In this document: piece after piece, positions 11,917 to 19,981 of the stretch
How the letters are laid out: every line of letters starts with the position of its first letter
How positions within the stretch are numbered: position 1 is the stretch's first letter
Origin: Rusavskia elegans
Lineage: Eukaryota > Ascomycota > Lecanoromycetes > Teloschistales > Teloschistaceae
Assembly: GCA_011316305.1 (NCBI GenBank)
Contig: SAUG01000204.1
Location: 1-34,020 of the forward strand
Length of the DNA: 34,020 bases
Direction: 5' to 3'
Notes under the pieces: model-generated
Seen by the model: the letters and a program-made list of their open reading frames with translations, nothing else
Database searches by the model: none
What the model was told of the DNA's origin: nothing
Position numbers and translations under genes: made by a program

Positions 11917-13035
11917 GGAAGCCGGATGGATAGAAGAAAGCACAATAAACTCCATAGCTCCAATTGGAAAGCAAGTAAGTTGTGTCCGTGCCAACAGTAA
12001 CTTTTGTGTGAAACCAAGCCAACGGTCATCCAGGACAGGATCCAAGGTACGTGGGACCTCAGCTGCGGTAATTACAGTCTGGCAGCATTTCGAATCCACT
12101 TCCATTGACACAGAACACGGTGCTGCCCTTGCAGTTTTCCCCGAAGAGGGCCATAGCAAAGACAACGAGGAATGCAACATCTTTGCAATGAAAGATCTTA
12201 TTATTACACTTTATTGTTCCGGATGTGTCATCCTACCGTGGGGGCGCCCATTTCCTGGCACGACGGAATTGAGACCGATCATCGAGGATGTAGCCTGGTA
12301 TAGGGAGCTTGCAGCCGCTAAGCTAACAAAAGGCTGTTGAACCATGAGATAAGCGTGAACCGAGAGAAGTCTCGCGACTGCTGCCATGTGGCTGTGGCGA
12401 AGGTTAGTCACCGAGGCACCTAAGTCTTGTGGAGCAGCCCATCCAATTGCAAGACTTACAAGGGTCACAAACATTTGTCAGAGTAGCTGTCGGCGTTTGT
12501 AAGCAACCTGGCCCCACATGGAGCGTTGAGTACGAGGCTACTAATCAACGTGCAGTTGCAGTTGCCGTACGCCTCACCGCTCTATCTCGCGTCTTGAATG
12601 TTGCAGTGGATGGTGGGAATCGATGCCAGCATCTGTAATCGATATGCCGACGGGATGTTCCAACCAGGGTAATACTTCTCTTCCAATGGTTCATCGGTGT
12701 AGTACTTGAATCTCGCTTTACTTTGTATGTTGTAAGCTCATCAGCTATGGCTCCATATTGACATGCGAGGAGAAACCTCGCGATGCAACTATGTTCCTTT
12801 TGGGGGATACCGAGATCGATAGTATGGGGTCATTGAAAGTTTCACACGGCGCAAGCTTCCGTCTCGATGGTATAAAGACAAGCCAGAACCCAAGGACACT
12901 CCAGATCAATTCATCATCAGAGCCACTCAATAGTCAAAGAGTTCAAAACATCAACTTTCAATCTCCAGTCTTGCCCAAACAAACCGCCTATACAAGCTAA
13001 TCATCAATCTTTCGCACGCTCAAGCACATCCAAGA
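11917..13035. other. intergenic region between NLR and secreted-protein gene
   Basis: No gene is convincing on either strand. The minus strand holds two short pieces with secretion-signal-like starts. One, beginning at 12474, has a hydrophobic N-terminus and a well-formed 68-bp intron-like segment starting GTAAGT and ending TGACTAAC..CACAG. The other, at about 12059-12215, has a hydrophobic run followed by a Cys-containing tail with N-C-K-G and C-V-N-G-S-G, but no start codon before the hydrophobic run. They cannot be joined into a coherent gene by eye. The right end, ~12700-13035, serves as promoter region of the downstream gene, with a TATA-like CCTATACAAG at about 12988. Confidence 0.4.
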
Positions 13036-13467
13036 ATGCATATCCCAACCGTTAGTATCCCACTCCCAATCCTCCACATAATCTCGCCTTCACCCCTGCA
13101 TACAAATCATCACCGCTAACCCACCTCCTCATAGCTTATCTCCCTCCTCCCCCTCCTCTCCACGGCCCTCGCCGCCCCAGCCGCCTTGCAGCCCTCTGTC
13201 TCCGTCGACGTCTTCCAAGACAAGACATGCAACCTGCCCTCCGTACGCGGCTACAGCTTTACCGAAAATAACGTCTGCCGGCAATTCATCGAGCGGGAGG
13301 GCTCCGTCACCGCTACGTCTATCAACGGGCCGGTAAAGGAGGGATGCGTGCTGCAAGTTTTCGCCGACACGTCTTGTGATAATGTACTGGCGGCGATTAC
13401 CATTGACGGAACCTGTCAGGCGCCGTACTATGGGCCGGCGAGCAGTGGGAAGTTGGTGGGGTGTTAG
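13036..13467 (+). CDS. small secreted cysteine-rich protein (effector candidate)
   Basis: This two-exon gene encodes 115 aa. Exon 1 is only 15 bases (13036-13050, MHIPT). The intron 13051-13134 starts GTTAGT, has a GCTAAC branch site at 13115 and ends CATAG. Exon 2 runs 13135-13467. Splicing completes a signal peptide: charged/polar start, a Leu-rich core (LISLLPLLSTALA) and an Ala-Pro cleavage region near residue 20. The mature part has six cysteines, in contexts KTC, NVC, EGC, TSC, GTC and a C-terminal GC, enough for three disulfides. No enzymatic motif is seen. Size, secretion signal and even cysteine number fit fungal small secreted proteins, some of which act as effectors, but no specific family is recognised. 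The methionine at 13186, the first in exon 2, would lose the signal peptide, so the spliced start is preferred. Confidence 0.85.
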
Positions 13468-13891
13468 ATGGGGGTAGTATGGGCGAGAGGCGTGGGAATA
13501 GTGGTCAGTGTTGGTGATGGACAAAATTCAAGGCGATGTGTTTGGGGCTGGTCGACGGTGCTCCGAGGGTTGATGTTGATGGTTGTAATGCTGGTCTTTG
13601 ATGGTGACGATGATAGAAGGATGGATGTAGTTCTCACCAGTCTTTACCGATGAATGCTGCAGTCTCCGACTTGGAATGACAATGAATGAGAATTTCAAGG
13701 CTTGCTGCTATGAATTCGATAATCAAGACTAAGACCCAAGAGAACAAGATTCGTTTGGGTAAAAAATACAGTAACCTTTGTAGGGCGTAGCAACTTACTC
13801 GGCCTACACAGTACGTACCCTGGCCAAGGAAGTGGTTCGGAGAAGCGGAGCCAGATGTGAGAACATATGTGAGAGCAGAGATTCTCCACCC
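13468..13891. other. intergenic, 3' flank
   Basis: This is the 3' flank of the secreted-protein gene, G-rich at first (13468-13620) and then of average composition. No reading frame with recognisable content and no RNA gene is seen. It lies between the converging ends of the secreted-protein gene and the F-box-like relic. Confidence 0.4.
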
Positions 13892-14320
13892 TTAACACTT
13901 GGACATATTCTCGTGAATGTCTTTTGGGATGGTAGCATGTAGTCTTAATCTTTTCTCTGGACTATCATGGAGTAGCATTTCTGCTCCAGGCCACACAAAC
14001 GTTATCGGTTCCATATAGGTTTCATGTAGAACGGTACAGAGTTTCTCTGGCCCTGGTACTTTGCTTATGCCACTAGCGCGACCTCAGTATTGGAACCAGA
14101 ATATTGCTGGACGACCTCCCCTCAGGTTGAGGCTCTCAGCGGGCTGTGCCGTGATGTTCAGGGGTATCAAGCATCGTCCGACAAGTAACAGTGCTATTTC
14201 TGAAAGTATGTGGTCTGGAATTGTCAATAGCGATAGATTTTGAAACATGCTTGCGGGTGTCGATAACATACTGAGCATATTATGGTGACCAAAAAGCGCC
14301 CTGTTAAGAATACTGCACAT
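13892..14320 (-). pseudogene. F-box-like short protein, interrupted by one stop
   Basis: The minus strand carries one continuous frame of 143 codons broken only by a TGA at 14084-14086. Near the N-terminus the stretch SLLTIPDHILSEIALLL has the pattern of an F-box (LP.EIL.EIA..L), the motif that binds Skp1 in SCF ubiquitin ligases. Past the stop, the same frame continues with a plausible body (VPGPEKLCTVLHETYMEP, then ITFVWPGAEMLL) to TAA at 13892. Possible starts are the Met codons at 14320 or 14278. The TGA could derive from CGA or TGG by one transition. An undetected intron is possible but no good splice sites flank the TGA. The F-box match is short, so the function is tentative. Confidence 0.4.
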
Positions 14321-14393
14321 ATGTAATCACCAACAGACTCTCGGACCAAAAAAACCCAAGGCTTGACTTAGAAGGGGCTTATTATCCACTTCA

Positions 14394-15181
14394 ATGCTAT
14401 TTTTTAGTCGTACAACCCTGCTTCTCTGTGCTTTGGTCTCTGTCTCACGTGCGCAGAACCCATACGATCCAAAAGCGAATAGCATTACTAACCATGGAGA
14501 CTGTCTTGCCAACGATGGGGTAAAGATGTACTGGGTGGAAAGGTAGAGCAACTGCTCTCGCTACTTGAAGACATTGCAGTAGATCTACCGTCCATCATTG
14601 TCGAGGCAGTTGATGGCGTAAAATCATCGCACGGATTCAAGAACCTTTTCACCTCCGACGACGCCGCTCCTATTGTCGCCAACTACGTCACCAAGATCTC
14701 CACCAACGCGCCTGTAGTGATGAGTGGCAAACCAAAACAGGTTGTTTTTATTTGTCTCAAGAAAGAAGATTCATTCAACGCCGGCTGGTATCGCTGGATG
14801 GCTAATGAGCATCATGACATCTTTGGAAGGAGCGAGCAAGGCACGGAGAAAATATTCCTTCCGCCTTCCATTTTGACACTCGAATTGTACCCTCTGCCAC
14901 ATTGGTGTCCTTTTATTAACCCCAGTCTTGGGGAAAAGACCGTCTATGGAAGTGAGAAACTTGGGTTCACGCAGTGGGCGGTGATTATTCATGAGCTCAT
15001 GGACAAATACTTGGACCACGACGGATGACGGGATGATAATGTTGAGACCTACGATATCTATCGAATCGTCGCAATCCCACCGGAGCAACAGCGGCTGAAC
15101 GTTCAGATGCCCTTTTTGTCTCTGGTGATTTTGTGGCACTATATAGCGATCATAGCAGATTGTTATGAGTGGCCAAGATAG
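14394..15181 (+). pseudogene. secreted metallopeptidase-like protein, broken
   Basis: A decayed gene for a secreted protein of the fungal putative-peptidase group related to M35-like zinc proteases. It opens with a clear signal peptide (MLFFSRTTLLLCALVSVSRA) at 14394. That frame stops at 14544-14546. A second frame takes over from ~14531 and contains SSHGFKNLF, CPFIN and, at about 14984-15010, VIIHELMDKYL. The zinc motif HExxH is damaged: the second His is Asp. An in-frame TGA at 15026-15028 follows, after which the family-like sequence continues (ETYDIYRIVAIPPEQQRLN) until another frame change near 15110-15115. There are thus two frameshifts, one nonsense codon and loss of a zinc ligand. It would have acted outside the cell. 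No pair of splice sites repairs the breaks. Confidence 0.6.
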
Positions 15182-15286
15182 TTTTGGGTGGGAACGATTT
15201 TTGTCGTGGCCAGCGAGGAATATCATGTCCGCAGCTAGGTTACGGAAGAGTCTTGGTGGTGCGACATGTGAGAGCTGCGTATAGGA

Positions 15287-15905
15287 ATGAATAGGGCCGA
15301 CTTGAACCAGGTGTACCTGTGGCCTTGCAGGGGCATTGCCGTGAGCCCCTGTATACAAGCACGTGCACTAGTAGATGCAGGAGGTGGTCTGGGACATGAC
15401 CTAGAGATACTTATGGACAAGCATGTGGTTGGCCGGTGGATCCTACAGGATACGGCACAAGTCATCGGTCAGATTACCGAGCCAGATACCGTTTTCGAAA
15501 AGATACCTCAAGACTTCCTCACGCCTCAACCAGTGCCTGGTACCCTCTTTCCTATGAAATGCGGGCCAAAGGCTATTCTGATTCTCAACAGGTGCGCGCG
15601 CTTATCATTTGCATTCTGTCCTGCATGACTAGGATGACGCTTCTTGCCTTGCTATCCTCAAAAATACCGCCTCCGCCATGGAAAGAGGTTACTCGGAGCT
15701 CCTTAATAAGGAGCTCATTGTACCTGATCAGGGCGCGAGCTGGTCGGTTACAAGCATGGACTGGCTGATGTTAGCGCTTGGTGCTGTCAAAGAGCGCATA
15801 GAGAAGGATTGGCATACCTTGATTGAGCAAGCCGGTCTCAGAGTTACAGGGATGTGGACAGAGGAGCAAGGGAGTGAAAGCTTGATAGAGTGCGAACTGG
15901 CCTAA
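15287..15905 (+). pseudogene. O-methyltransferase, C-terminal half, broken
   Basis: Relic of an S-adenosylmethionine-dependent O-methyltransferase of the type found in fungal secondary-metabolite clusters. Exon A ends at 15539, an intron 15540-15591 (GTACCC..CTGATTCTCAACAG, 52 bp) follows, and exon B runs 15592-15905. The SAM-binding segment LVDAGGGLGHDLEIL begins near 15368. After the intron come ARAYHLHSVLHD (with the probable catalytic His), a TAG at 15630-15632 in place of Trp, then ASCLAILKNTASAMERGYSE and a well-kept tail to ECELA. The N-terminal dimerisation half (about 200 residues) is absent; 15182-15286 shows no trace of it. The TGG to TAG change corresponds to CpA to TpA on the other strand, the preferred RIP context. 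No other metabolite gene is nearby, so it is probably a stray piece of a former cluster. Confidence 0.75.
15540..15591 (+). other. intron in the O-methyltransferase relic
   Basis: Removing this 52-base GT-AG segment joins FLTPQPVPG to ARAYHLHSVLHD, restoring the expected family sequence exactly at the codon for Gly. Its survival shows that the piece was duplicated or retained as DNA, not copied from mRNA. Confidence 0.65.
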
Positions 15906-16325
15906 TTGTTGGTGTCGAGATGGTGGCTTTCGCGAAGCTGTAGGGAAACGATGCTGCTTCTATGTCATCGAGTCTCTTTTTCTAAGAGAAGATGTATGAT
16001 CCGAAGACAATCTAACATAACCCGTGCCCATTTCTAGTGTTATGAATGAAAAGAAGAAGTTTGCGCTGGATTCCCGCAGAAGATTCTTCGTAAACTTTTA
16101 TATGACTTGGTTGACATGTAGGTAGACGATGCCAAAGGATTTCCTGCGCCAGAAAAATCCAACAGCTGCAACACTGAGCGCAAGATCGGGACGGACGATA
16201 TTGCTTTGAGAGCGATAGACTGACAGTCCAGCGTCGCAACGTCAACGCAATATGTGGATCCCCTGGAGCGCCCACGACGAGCGCTCTCATGTAGCTTGTG
16301 GGCGATAGCGAAGACCGACAACCAC
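15906..16325. other. intergenic between converging genes
   Basis: This 420-base stretch separates the 3' end of the O-methyltransferase relic (plus) from the 3' end of the ankyrin gene (minus). It should hold the 3' untranslated regions and polyadenylation signals. An AATGAAAAGAAGAAG-type A-rich stretch occurs near 16044. No gene is recognised. Confidence 0.4.
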
Positions 16326-17612
16326 TCACATCCTCGTACGAGTGGTGAATTGAGACAGATACTCAACGATGTCATCATGGTCCTTCTCGCGAGCGAGATC
16401 GATTGCAAGCTGGCCTTTGGCATTCTGCAGCACTGGATCTGCACCTCGGGCAATGAGTAGTTGAACTACATCGAGATGCCCTTTCGAAGCGGCCACATGG
16501 ATAGGAGCGTTGCACACAGAATAGTGATTTCGCTCCGAGGCGAGGATCGGATTGTCATGATACTCTAGTTTGTTGAGATCTGGAAGCCCTCCCTGTTTCA
16601 GTAGATATTCGAGGATTTCAAGCCGATCGGAAGTTGTTCGATGCGCGGCATGGTGTAAGAGGTAGCCATGCTTGATCGAACTAGGCCCTCCAAAGTCGAA
16701 CAGCAACTTGATGGTATCAAGAGGTGCAAAGAGTACCGCCCAGCTCAGCGGGGTTGTGCTTTCAGCCCAACAACCTCTACTTTCGTGATTGGGATCTGCA
16801 CCACGGTCGAGAAGCCAGCGCGTCATCTCAATGTCGTAAAAGTGGTAATAGGTGCGTGAAAGAGCTGTTGAGGAGAAAGGGGCCAAGCTAAATTCCTGAT
16901 TGATGTCGAAACCATGATCGAGAAACAACTGTAGGAAGCCATAAAGCTTGAGGTCCATAGCCCTTTTGAAGTCATTTTCCCAGAAAGCCCTCTTGACAGG
17001 GAGTCCCCAGTCCACCAGACACAATGCGACGGAGAGATGGCCTCCCTCCATAGCCGAGCGAAAGCAATCATCGAACCAAGATCTCGGAGAGCGGTTCTCC
17101 TTTGGTGCTTGCTCCCATTCTCGTATGATGGCTTTGACTAACGATGTATCTCCGTTAGAGCTCGCACGGACAAGCTTTGACACATCTGATGGAGGAGACG
17201 AGAGCTTCGGTTCGAGGTGGGGTCGCGAAGGTGTCTGGGAAAGGGGGGTAGCATAGATATTAATCTGGTTGTTCAATCCAACATCATCGGCGGCTGTGGC
17301 CTTAAAAGAGTCCATAACAGAGTTGGCGTTTTGCGGATGGGCCACCTGAGAGGCTGAACAAGAGTGTTTCGGACTGTGATGACTGGTGGGCTCGCATATT
17401 ATGTCTCCTGTGCCTGGAGGGATCGACGGAAGAGAAAGGACATTGATATGATCGTCCTCTGTCCACCCCAGGTTCTCGAAAGTGCAGTTGCCTGATGCCA
17501 GAAAGTCCTCGAATTCGTCGGCGGTCATGGAATCCGAGAGCGCCAAAGGCCTCGAATGATTGTCCTTGACAACAGTACCGTCGTGCTGCGTTGGTACATT
17601 TATGTTGAGCAT
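16326..17612 (-). CDS. ankyrin-repeat protein
   Basis: An intact intronless gene for 428 aa. I chose the ATG at 17612 because it has a strong context (ACCATG). The same frame is open to an upstream ATG at 17750, which would add 46 residues of no evident content and run into the shared promoter. Residues 1-145 are polar and Ser/Pro-rich with one acidic-hydrophobic patch (ADEFEDFLAS) and no recognised domain. From ~145 to 425 there are ankyrin repeats, degenerate at first (LVRASSNGDTSLVKAII), clearer later (RWLLDRGADPNHE; PIHVAASKGHLDVVQLLI; LAIDLAREKDHDDIVEYL). There is no signal peptide or membrane segment, so it should be intracellular and act through protein binding. It is transcribed divergently from the gene at 17816. 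The partner is unknown. It differs from the NLR in lacking any NTPase domain. Confidence 0.85.
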   Translation of the reverse strand: MLNINVPTQHDGTVVKDNHSRPLALSDSMTADEFEDFLASGNCTFENLGWTEDDHINVLSLPSIPPGTGDIICEPTSHHSPKHSCSASQVAHPQNANSVMDSFKATAADDVGLNNQINIYATPLSQTPSRPHLEPKLSSPPSDVSKLVRASSNGDTSLVKAIIREWEQAPKENRSPRSWFDDCFRSAMEGGHLSVALCLVDWGLPVKRAFWENDFKRAMDLKLYGFLQLFLDHGFDINQEFSLAPFSSTALSRTYYHFYDIEMTRWLLDRGADPNHESRGCWAESTTPLSWAVLFAPLDTIKLLFDFGGPSSIKHGYLLHHAAHRTTSDRLEILEYLLKQGGLPDLNKLEYHDNPILASERNHYSVCNAPIHVAASKGHLDVVQLLIARGADPVLQNAKGQLAIDLAREKDHDDIVEYLSQFTTRTRM

Positions 17613-17815
17613 GGTGTCAAGTCGTACTCTAAAAGTGAAGGAATTGAAGAGAAAGTTGTCGGGAATGGCGGCTGCGTGGTGACGTTCACGTGACCGTATG
17701 ACGTAATTTTCATGGGTTGGTGGAGAGACCGTTGTAACGTACAGAATCATGCATGCAATTATAATACCTGCAATCAGTTTTTAGTCGGAGCGGTGCCAGG
17801 ACCTCTGTTGGCAGC
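17613..17815. promoter_or_regulatory. shared divergent promoter with bZIP- and bHLH-type sites
   Basis: The 203 bases between two divergently transcribed genes contain TGACGT at 17680, CACGTG at 17687 and TGACGTAA at 17699, all within 27 bases. TGACGT(A/C)A is the ATF/CREB-type bZIP site and CACGTG the E-box bound by bHLH factors. Their clustering suggests joint control of both genes. Binding is inferred from consensus only. Confidence 0.5.
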
Positions 17816-18439
17816 ATGACCGCGGCTCGAATTGCAGAGATGCAACGCCTCGAAAAATGGGGGGATGCTTCTATGGTTCCCATGGACGAGCTGGCTATCA
17901 TGGTCTTCGGCGTCGATTCACCATACAAAGGTTGCCTCGCTACACAATACCTCAACTCCTGTAGGGTGGTTGTGATCATCTCTAGGCAGGCTGCTCTGCT
18001 GGCGCACATTGGCCCTCGTGCACCGGATTCACCCAGTCCCTATCTCCCATCGGGTATGAATTGGATTCAGAGATTCATGACTCGTATTTCCCTCCTCCTC
18101 AACGGTAATCAATACAGACGCTACTTCGAAAACCAAGGCCCCGGTGGGCTCGTCATCTTTGGGGCGTTGGGTGGAAAACCTCAAGGTCTAGAGGAACTCG
18201 CGAGTCTCGCAGCTGCTGTCCAGGCTATCATCAAGGTTCCTCCCAAGGGAATCAGATACGATGTGATCAATTCATCAGATCCACGAACAGAAAATAAAGG
18301 ATTGGTCCTCATTGAAGGCATCGCATCGGGACAGTACCCTCGAATATGGGTTGAAGACCACGAGCAAGCATTGCCAGTTCCGGGTCCAGGAAATTTGGGG
18401 AGCTTTCCAGTGACTACGAGTACTTCCTCGTCCGTATAG
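17816..18439 (+). CDS. conserved-looking fungal protein of unknown function
   Basis: An uninterrupted gene for 207 aa with no intron. No catalytic motif, signal peptide or membrane segment is recognised. The middle (residues ~45-125) alternates hydrophobic strands and loops: SCRVVVIISRQAALLAHIGP, then LVIFGALGG. A later segment has KGLVLIEG followed by a WVEDHEQALP stretch. This resembles, from memory, a family of short fungal proteins of unknown function with a C-T-A-L-like strand and a 'HI.P' motif, but I cannot name it. The C-terminus is a Ser/Thr tail (TTSTSSSV). The ATG at 17816 has an acceptable context (GCATGACC). It shares a promoter with the ankyrin gene, so the two may work together. 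Confidence 0.7.
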   Translation: MTAARIAEMQRLEKWGDASMVPMDELAIMVFGVDSPYKGCLATQYLNSCRVVVIISRQAALLAHIGPRAPDSPSPYLPSGMNWIQRFMTRISLLLNGNQYRRYFENQGPGGLVIFGALGGKPQGLEELASLAAAVQAIIKVPPKGIRYDVINSSDPRTENKGLVLIEGIASGQYPRIWVEDHEQALPVPGPGNLGSFPVTTSTSSSV

Positions 18440-19412
18440 AATATAGACATACTCGGCCACCTTTGTTTCATCCAAAAGCTCTAGAGGAACCTCCTTGCTA
18501 ATACTGATTCTCATCTGCCTGAGGCTTGCAATGCTGTGATGCGATTGATGGTTGGCTATCGGACCCAAAATGATATCCAAAACCGTCCAGGACAAGCAGC
18601 TCGAGCAGAACGACCATAACCAAGATGCGACTGAGTATATGTTTAGCCATCCCTCTCTCGATCAAGTCAACTAACTTGGAATCCGGTTGGCTCTCCGGCC
18701 GTCTACAAGGTAAAATCCCAATCATCAATACCCTAAGTTCTTCCTCCTCTTTTCTTCCCTTCCGTTCCTCCTCCACACTCTTTTTTCTTTTTTCCTTATC
18801 TCCATCGCCGTCTATTTCTTCAATGAGTACTAAACGCCGCCTCTCTTAATTTGACTTTAGTATAGCCACCCGCTTCTTCGCTCGTACAGTTTTCTTATTA
18901 CTCCATATCAAGGCACTCGCGGTGTTTTCGCCCAGCTACTTGAAGTCCTTCCCTTCTCTCGTTATATTTATAACGATTTGGCCCAAGACTTCGGGCGCCT
19001 ATTCCTGCCCGCATCGAGAATTACCTCGGAAGTTAATAGTAGTATCGTCGCAATTGTCGATATCCCCAAGTGGTTTCAGTAAGTCTGCGAGACTCTGTAG
19101 ATCTATTTCACATGACCAGAAGCTACATTCCTCCTTAGGGATTTCCACTATGATATCGATGCGCGGACATGATGCGATAGACCACCATGGTCTTCGAGAC
19201 TGCCATTCTTGGATCAAGTCTGACCAAAATACGGTAAGCGATGAGCTCGACAAGTACTATATTCTTTTGTTCGTACAAAAGTATACTGGTATCTCAATTC
19301 ATGTCGAGCAGTGCCCGATTGCAGGATTATAGACCAGCCCCACGATTCTAAATCCTGAAAAGACTGGAAATTTCGAAGAGACACGGGCTGAAGAAAAAAC
19401 AGTTACGCTTCA
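18440..19412. other. gene-poor segment with decayed coding traces
   Basis: No intact gene is supported. On the minus strand at 18999-19253 the sequence gives DIIVEIPKEECSFWSCEIDL and ADLLKPLGDIDNC, patterns that recall F-box-associated fungal proteins. On the plus strand at ~18850-19079 there is an open stretch (FSRYIYNDLAQDFGRLFLPA and more) preceded by a possible acceptor (CTTTAG at 18862) and followed by a GTAAGT-like donor at 19079. The two overlap on opposite strands, so at most one is real. A pyrimidine-rich tract lies at ~18735-18800. Confidence 0.3.
18735..18805 (+). repeat. polypyrimidine tract
   Basis: About 65 bases composed almost only of C and T (CTTCCTCCTCTTTTC-like). On the other strand it reads as GA-rich codons for Glu, Arg and Lys. 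It may be a CT-rich promoter element or a simple repeat. Nothing decides between these. Confidence 0.4.
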
Positions 19413-19661
19413 TCAAGCAGTAGCAACAGCCCCCGCGCGATCATTCGTCTTCCGTTGAATTTTCACCTTCCTAAACTTCAAAATCGAACCATTCCTCAGC
19501 TCCATGTCCGTATAGTGTATCACCGTCCTCCTAAAATCAGGCAAATCCTGCGGAAGCATCCTCCCCAGCATAATATCGAGCGTCAAATACATATCAACCG
19601 CCTTGTACGCAGCCCCCGGTTCCTCAGCTGAGTTGAAGAAGGCGATATTGTACGGTGCGGA
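19413..19661 (-). pseudogene. 3' end of an unknown gene, 5' part missing
   Basis: The minus strand from ~19658 to the TGA at 19413-19415 is open and looks like real coding sequence, with balanced codon use and a globular composition: YNIAFFNSAEEPGAAYKAVD, then MYLTLDIMLGRMLPQDLP, then VIHYTDMELRNGSILKF. About 80 codons survive. Upstream in the same frame a TGA comes at once, with no acceptor AG near it, and then the telomere-like GGGTCAGGGTTAGG (plus strand 19662-19675) and the RIP-degraded block. The gene thus lost its 5' end at this breakpoint. I do not recognise the family. Confidence 0.55.
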
Positions 19662-19675
19662 GGGTCAGGGTTAGG
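19662..19675 (+). repeat. interstitial telomere-like sequence at breakpoint
   Basis: GGGTCAGGGTTAGG lies exactly between the truncated gene on its left and the RIP-degraded subtelomeric unit that begins ~19681. It equals two and a third units of the (TTAGGG)n telomere of this same chromosome end with one T-to-C change and in the same orientation. It is short, so chance cannot be excluded. Confidence 0.5.
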
Positions 19676-19928
19676 CGGGTATCTTATAGGATTTAGTTAA
19701 AATCGGTCGGTCGTACCGTATATTAATATCGTCCTATTAATACTGTTCTAGTATAAAAGTTCTATAGAATCGTCTTATAATAAACTTCTAGCTTTTAGAA
19801 CTAAAATAATTATAATAGTTTATAATATATCTAACTATATAGTTACTATTAGTTTTAATATTTATCTAAAACCTGCTTCCTGCTATTTCCTATTACTACC
19901 GCTAGTATAATTATCGCTTAAGGCGAAG

Positions 19929-19981
19929 GAAGATTTAATTATCTAATTAATTACCGGGAAGATTTAATTATCTAATTAATC
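19929..19981 (+). repeat. 29-bp tandem duplication
   Basis: GAAGATTTAATTATCTAATT plus AAT occurs at 19929 and again at 19958, a 29-base spacing, with the first 23 bases identical. It is a minor local duplication within the degraded block. Confidence 0.8.

Noticed and set aside
11840..12215. Weak resemblance of minus-strand pieces to a KP4-type killer-protein fold (an N-C-K-G-S-like start and a later Y-C-A-F-F segment)
   Set aside because: The pieces are in different frames with stops between them, and the last part would lie antisense to intact NLR coding sequence. The likeness rests on very few residues, so no such gene is annotated.
11807..12340. 177-codon open frame on the plus strand overlapping the NLR 3' end
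   Set aside because: It begins inside the NLR coding region in another frame, has no recognisable content and shows mixed composition. It is better explained as a shadow frame running into the 3' flank.
14520..14579. A 60-bp intron (GTAAAG..TTGCAG) to repair the frame break in the peptidase-like gene
   Set aside because: Splicing there puts a TAG stop directly after the junction, so it does not restore the protein.
15287..15364. Met at 15287 as the start of a short intact O-methyltransferase
   Set aside because: The residues before the SAM-binding segment do not resemble the family, the N-terminal half is absent, and a TAG interrupts the frame at 15630. It is a truncated relic, not a functional short enzyme.
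17613..17750. N-terminal extension of the ankyrin protein to the ATG at 17750
   Set aside because: The extra 46 residues have no domain or signal and would occupy the promoter containing the TGACGT/CACGTG sites. The ATG at 17612 has a better context.
18625..18849. 74-codon plus-strand frame starting MRLSICLAIPLS with a signal-like start
   Set aside because: Most of it is translation of the polypyrimidine tract (Ser/Leu/Phe runs), and joining it to the downstream plus-strand open stretch does not keep the frame.
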